NCBI GenBank assembly: GCA_963787285.1
Contig: CAWBCM010000006.1
Coordinates: forward strand, 62,001 to 126,000
DNA: 64,000 nucleotides
Direction: 5' to 3'
From: JAHEJN01 sp963787285
GTDB lineage: Bacteria; Actinomycetota; Acidimicrobiia; Acidimicrobiales; JAHEJN01
Made by a program: the position numbers and the translations under genes. How positions within the stretch are numbered: the first letter of the stretch is position 1; each line of letters begins with the position of its first letter. Below, piece after piece: positions 62,589-64,000 of the stretch. The notes under the pieces were generated by a model. It saw only the letters and a program-made list of their open reading frames with translations, searched no databases and had not been told where the DNA came from.

Positions 62589-64000
62589 GGCCGGTCTTCG
62601 GGGTTGATGTCCTCGAGCTCCATGCCTGCGGTCTCGGGGTAGCGCGTCGAAACGAGCACCGCCACGATGACGGGGGCAACGGCGAGCCAGGCGAAGGTGG
62701 CACCGAACCCGATGCGATCGGCCGCGTATCCGGCGTACAGCAGGCCCAAGGCGCTGCCGGCCACGCCCGCAATGGTCAGGAGTCCGTTCGACTGCGCCCG
62801 GCGCGAGGTGCCGAACAGCTCGAAGGAGTAGACGCCGAGCGCAGGAATGGCGGCGGCGCCGACGATGGTCCCGATCGTGGCCACGAGCCACATTGTCGCA
62901 CCGGCGGTGTTGTACCGGACCGCGACCGACGCGGCACCGATCAGGAACGCCGTCGCCCCGATGACGCGGCGGCCGCGAAGGTCGGCCAGTCGGCCTCCCA
63001 CGAGGACGCCGATACCGATGGGAGTGTTCACGGCGAGCTGGAAGATGCTCACCCTCGAGTTCGAGAAGCCGCGGTCCTCCCGCAGGAAGTCGTTCAGGAA
63101 GTTCGACGCCGGCGCCGCGAAGGCCGAGGCGAAGAACGCAGTGGCGGCGAGCAGGAGCAGGCGGTTGCGGGCGATGTGTCGACGACCGCCCGGTTGTGCG
63201 GCCTCGAACCGTCGGGTCTCGGGAAGGCTGCGAGCCACCATGGCCACCACCACCACGCCCACGACCGGGACGAGGAACAGGAGTCGCCATGCGGCTTCCC
63301 CGAGATCGGCGAGCGGCAGGAACCAGACCACCATGCCCGACCCGAGACCGGCACACAGCGCAAGGACCGACACCACGTAGGCGCGGCTGCGGGCGGGCGT
63401 CTCCTCGGCGGCGACCACACCGATGAGCAGGGCCAGCGCCGTCGACAGGCCGCGTGCGAGCGTCTGGCTCGCACCGTAGGCCCACAACGAGGGCGCGACG
63501 GCGGTGGTGATCGCGAAGATGCTGGCGGCGTACCCGGAGAACACCAACATCGGGCGCCGGCCGCGTCGATCGGCCAGGAAGGTGATGGCGACGGCCACGA
63601 CCACACCGACGCGCGTCATGGCGAGCACGATGCCCTGGGCGTTGTTCGATGCGCCGAACTCGTCGGCGGCCGGACTGATGGTCTGGCTGAGCAGGCTGCC
63701 CAGATAGCCGGCCAGCACCGCCAACGAACAGAGCAGGGCGATGACGCGTGCGGCGCGGGCATCGAGACGGTCGGGGGGTGACCACCACGGCATTCCGTGG
63801 CTCGGAGGCCGGCGGAGGGCCCGCCGCATTGGCCAGGCCAGCAGCACCCGCCACAACGGGATGGCGAGGCGATAGTCGATCGTCTCGACGACCGCGTGAT
63901 CGCCGTCGTCGGTCGCGACCACCCGGAGGTGGCGTCGGTAGTGATCGAACGGGCCTTCGAGCAGCCCGAACGTGTCGTCGACGGCCGGAGTCTCGGCCAC
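62585..64000 (-). CDS. Major facilitator superfamily transporter
   Basis: 471 residues with twelve membrane segments and about 80 cytoplasmic residues before the first. Signature LADRRGRRPMLVFSGYA between TM2 and TM3; RSYVVS-like loop PARSRAYVVS and the second-half GGRLADLRGRRVIGATAF are MFS hallmarks. A GTG at 63998-64000 can serve as start, but the gene may extend beyond the window edge. Substrate not assignable; sugar/organic acid or drug are all possible. Confidence 0.9.
   Translation of the reverse strand: MAETPAVDDTFGLLEGPFDHYRRHLRVVATDDGDHAVVETIDYRLAIPLWRVLLAWPMRRALRRPPSHGMPWWSPPDRLDARAARVIALLCSLAVLAGYLGSLLSQTISPAADEFGASNNAQGIVLAMTRVGVVVAVAITFLADRRGRRPMLVFSGYAASIFAITTAVAPSLWAYGASQTLARGLSTALALLIGVVAAEETPARSRAYVVSVLALCAGLGSGMVVWFLPLADLGEAAWRLLFLVPVVGVVVVAMVARSLPETRRFEAAQPGGRRHIARNRLLLLAATAFFASAFAAPASNFLNDFLREDRGFSNSRVSIFQLAVNTPIGIGVLVGGRLADLRGRRVIGATAFLIGAASVAVRYNTAGATMWLVATIGTIVGAAAIPALGVYSFELFGTSRRAQSNGLLTIAGVAGSALGLLYAGYAADRIGFGATFAWLAVAPVIVAVLVSTRYPETAGMELEDINPEDRP

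Overview
The window is one gene-dense, GC-rich chromosomal stretch (64 kb) without rRNA, recognisable tRNA, CRISPR or insertion sequences. The gene order hom-thrC-(homoserine kinase-like)-rho-rpmE ... prfA-prmC-tsaC-wecA-atpI-atpBEFF'HAGDC is the classic actinobacterial block (as in Rv1294 to Rv1312 of Mycobacterium tuberculosis). Very high GC, many GTG starts, ATGA/GTGA stop-start overlaps, unfused b/b'/delta ATP synthase subunits and a divergent Rho point to an Actinomycetota, probably Acidimicrobiia or a relative (inference). Several genes are interrupted by single-base indels in short C/G runs, typical of a draft or metagenome assembly built from long reads.

Layout. 1-3.4 kb: threonine biosynthesis (hom 3' end, thrC broken by about five indels, an ApgM-family gene that is probably the homoserine kinase). 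3.6-5.5 kb: a sequence-divergent Rho and zinc-independent L31. 5.5-14.4 kb: an accessory insertion into the conserved block (unknown gene, galactokinase, convergent GH2 beta-galactosidase with a metallo-beta-lactamase hydrolase, Nudix, biotinyl-carrier/carboxyltransferase fusion). 14.5-20.6 kb: prfA, prmC, tsaC, low-MW phosphatase, rpiB, glyA and a WecA-like transferase. 20.6-28.7 kb: the complete F1Fo ATP synthase operon with two AtpI-like genes, facing a PPK2 polyphosphate kinase.

30.7-36.4 kb (minus strand): a peptide/nickel-type ABC importer operon, SBP-dppB-dppC-dppD-dppF, with a strong intrinsic terminator after the SBP gene. The substrate-binding protein is the most unusual item: its domain order is circularly permuted relative to the OppA/BldKB family (the normally N-terminal segment of about 118 residues is at the C-terminus), yet the gene has a normal lipoprotein signal, Shine-Dalgarno sequence and terminator.

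36.7-43.3 kb: a REC-GGDEF-glycosyltransferase-2 membrane fusion with degenerate signalling domains, a gene-poor 500 bp holding a perfect 16-bp inverted repeat, a 28-residue hydrophobic peptide gene and two copies of an 11-bp-period direct repeat, then a 1246-residue SARP/BTAD-AAA-TPR regulator with a second C-terminal helix-turn-helix. 43.4-48.5 kb (minus): ligB-fur-DUF-CPBP protease-maf-dus operon. 48.5-64 kb: metabolic and envelope genes (RarD permease, adenylate cyclase, DUF445, PlsC, aminotransferase plus omega-amidase, dehydrogenases, GlpX, two paralogous six-cysteine lipoproteins, J-domain protein, MFS transporter).
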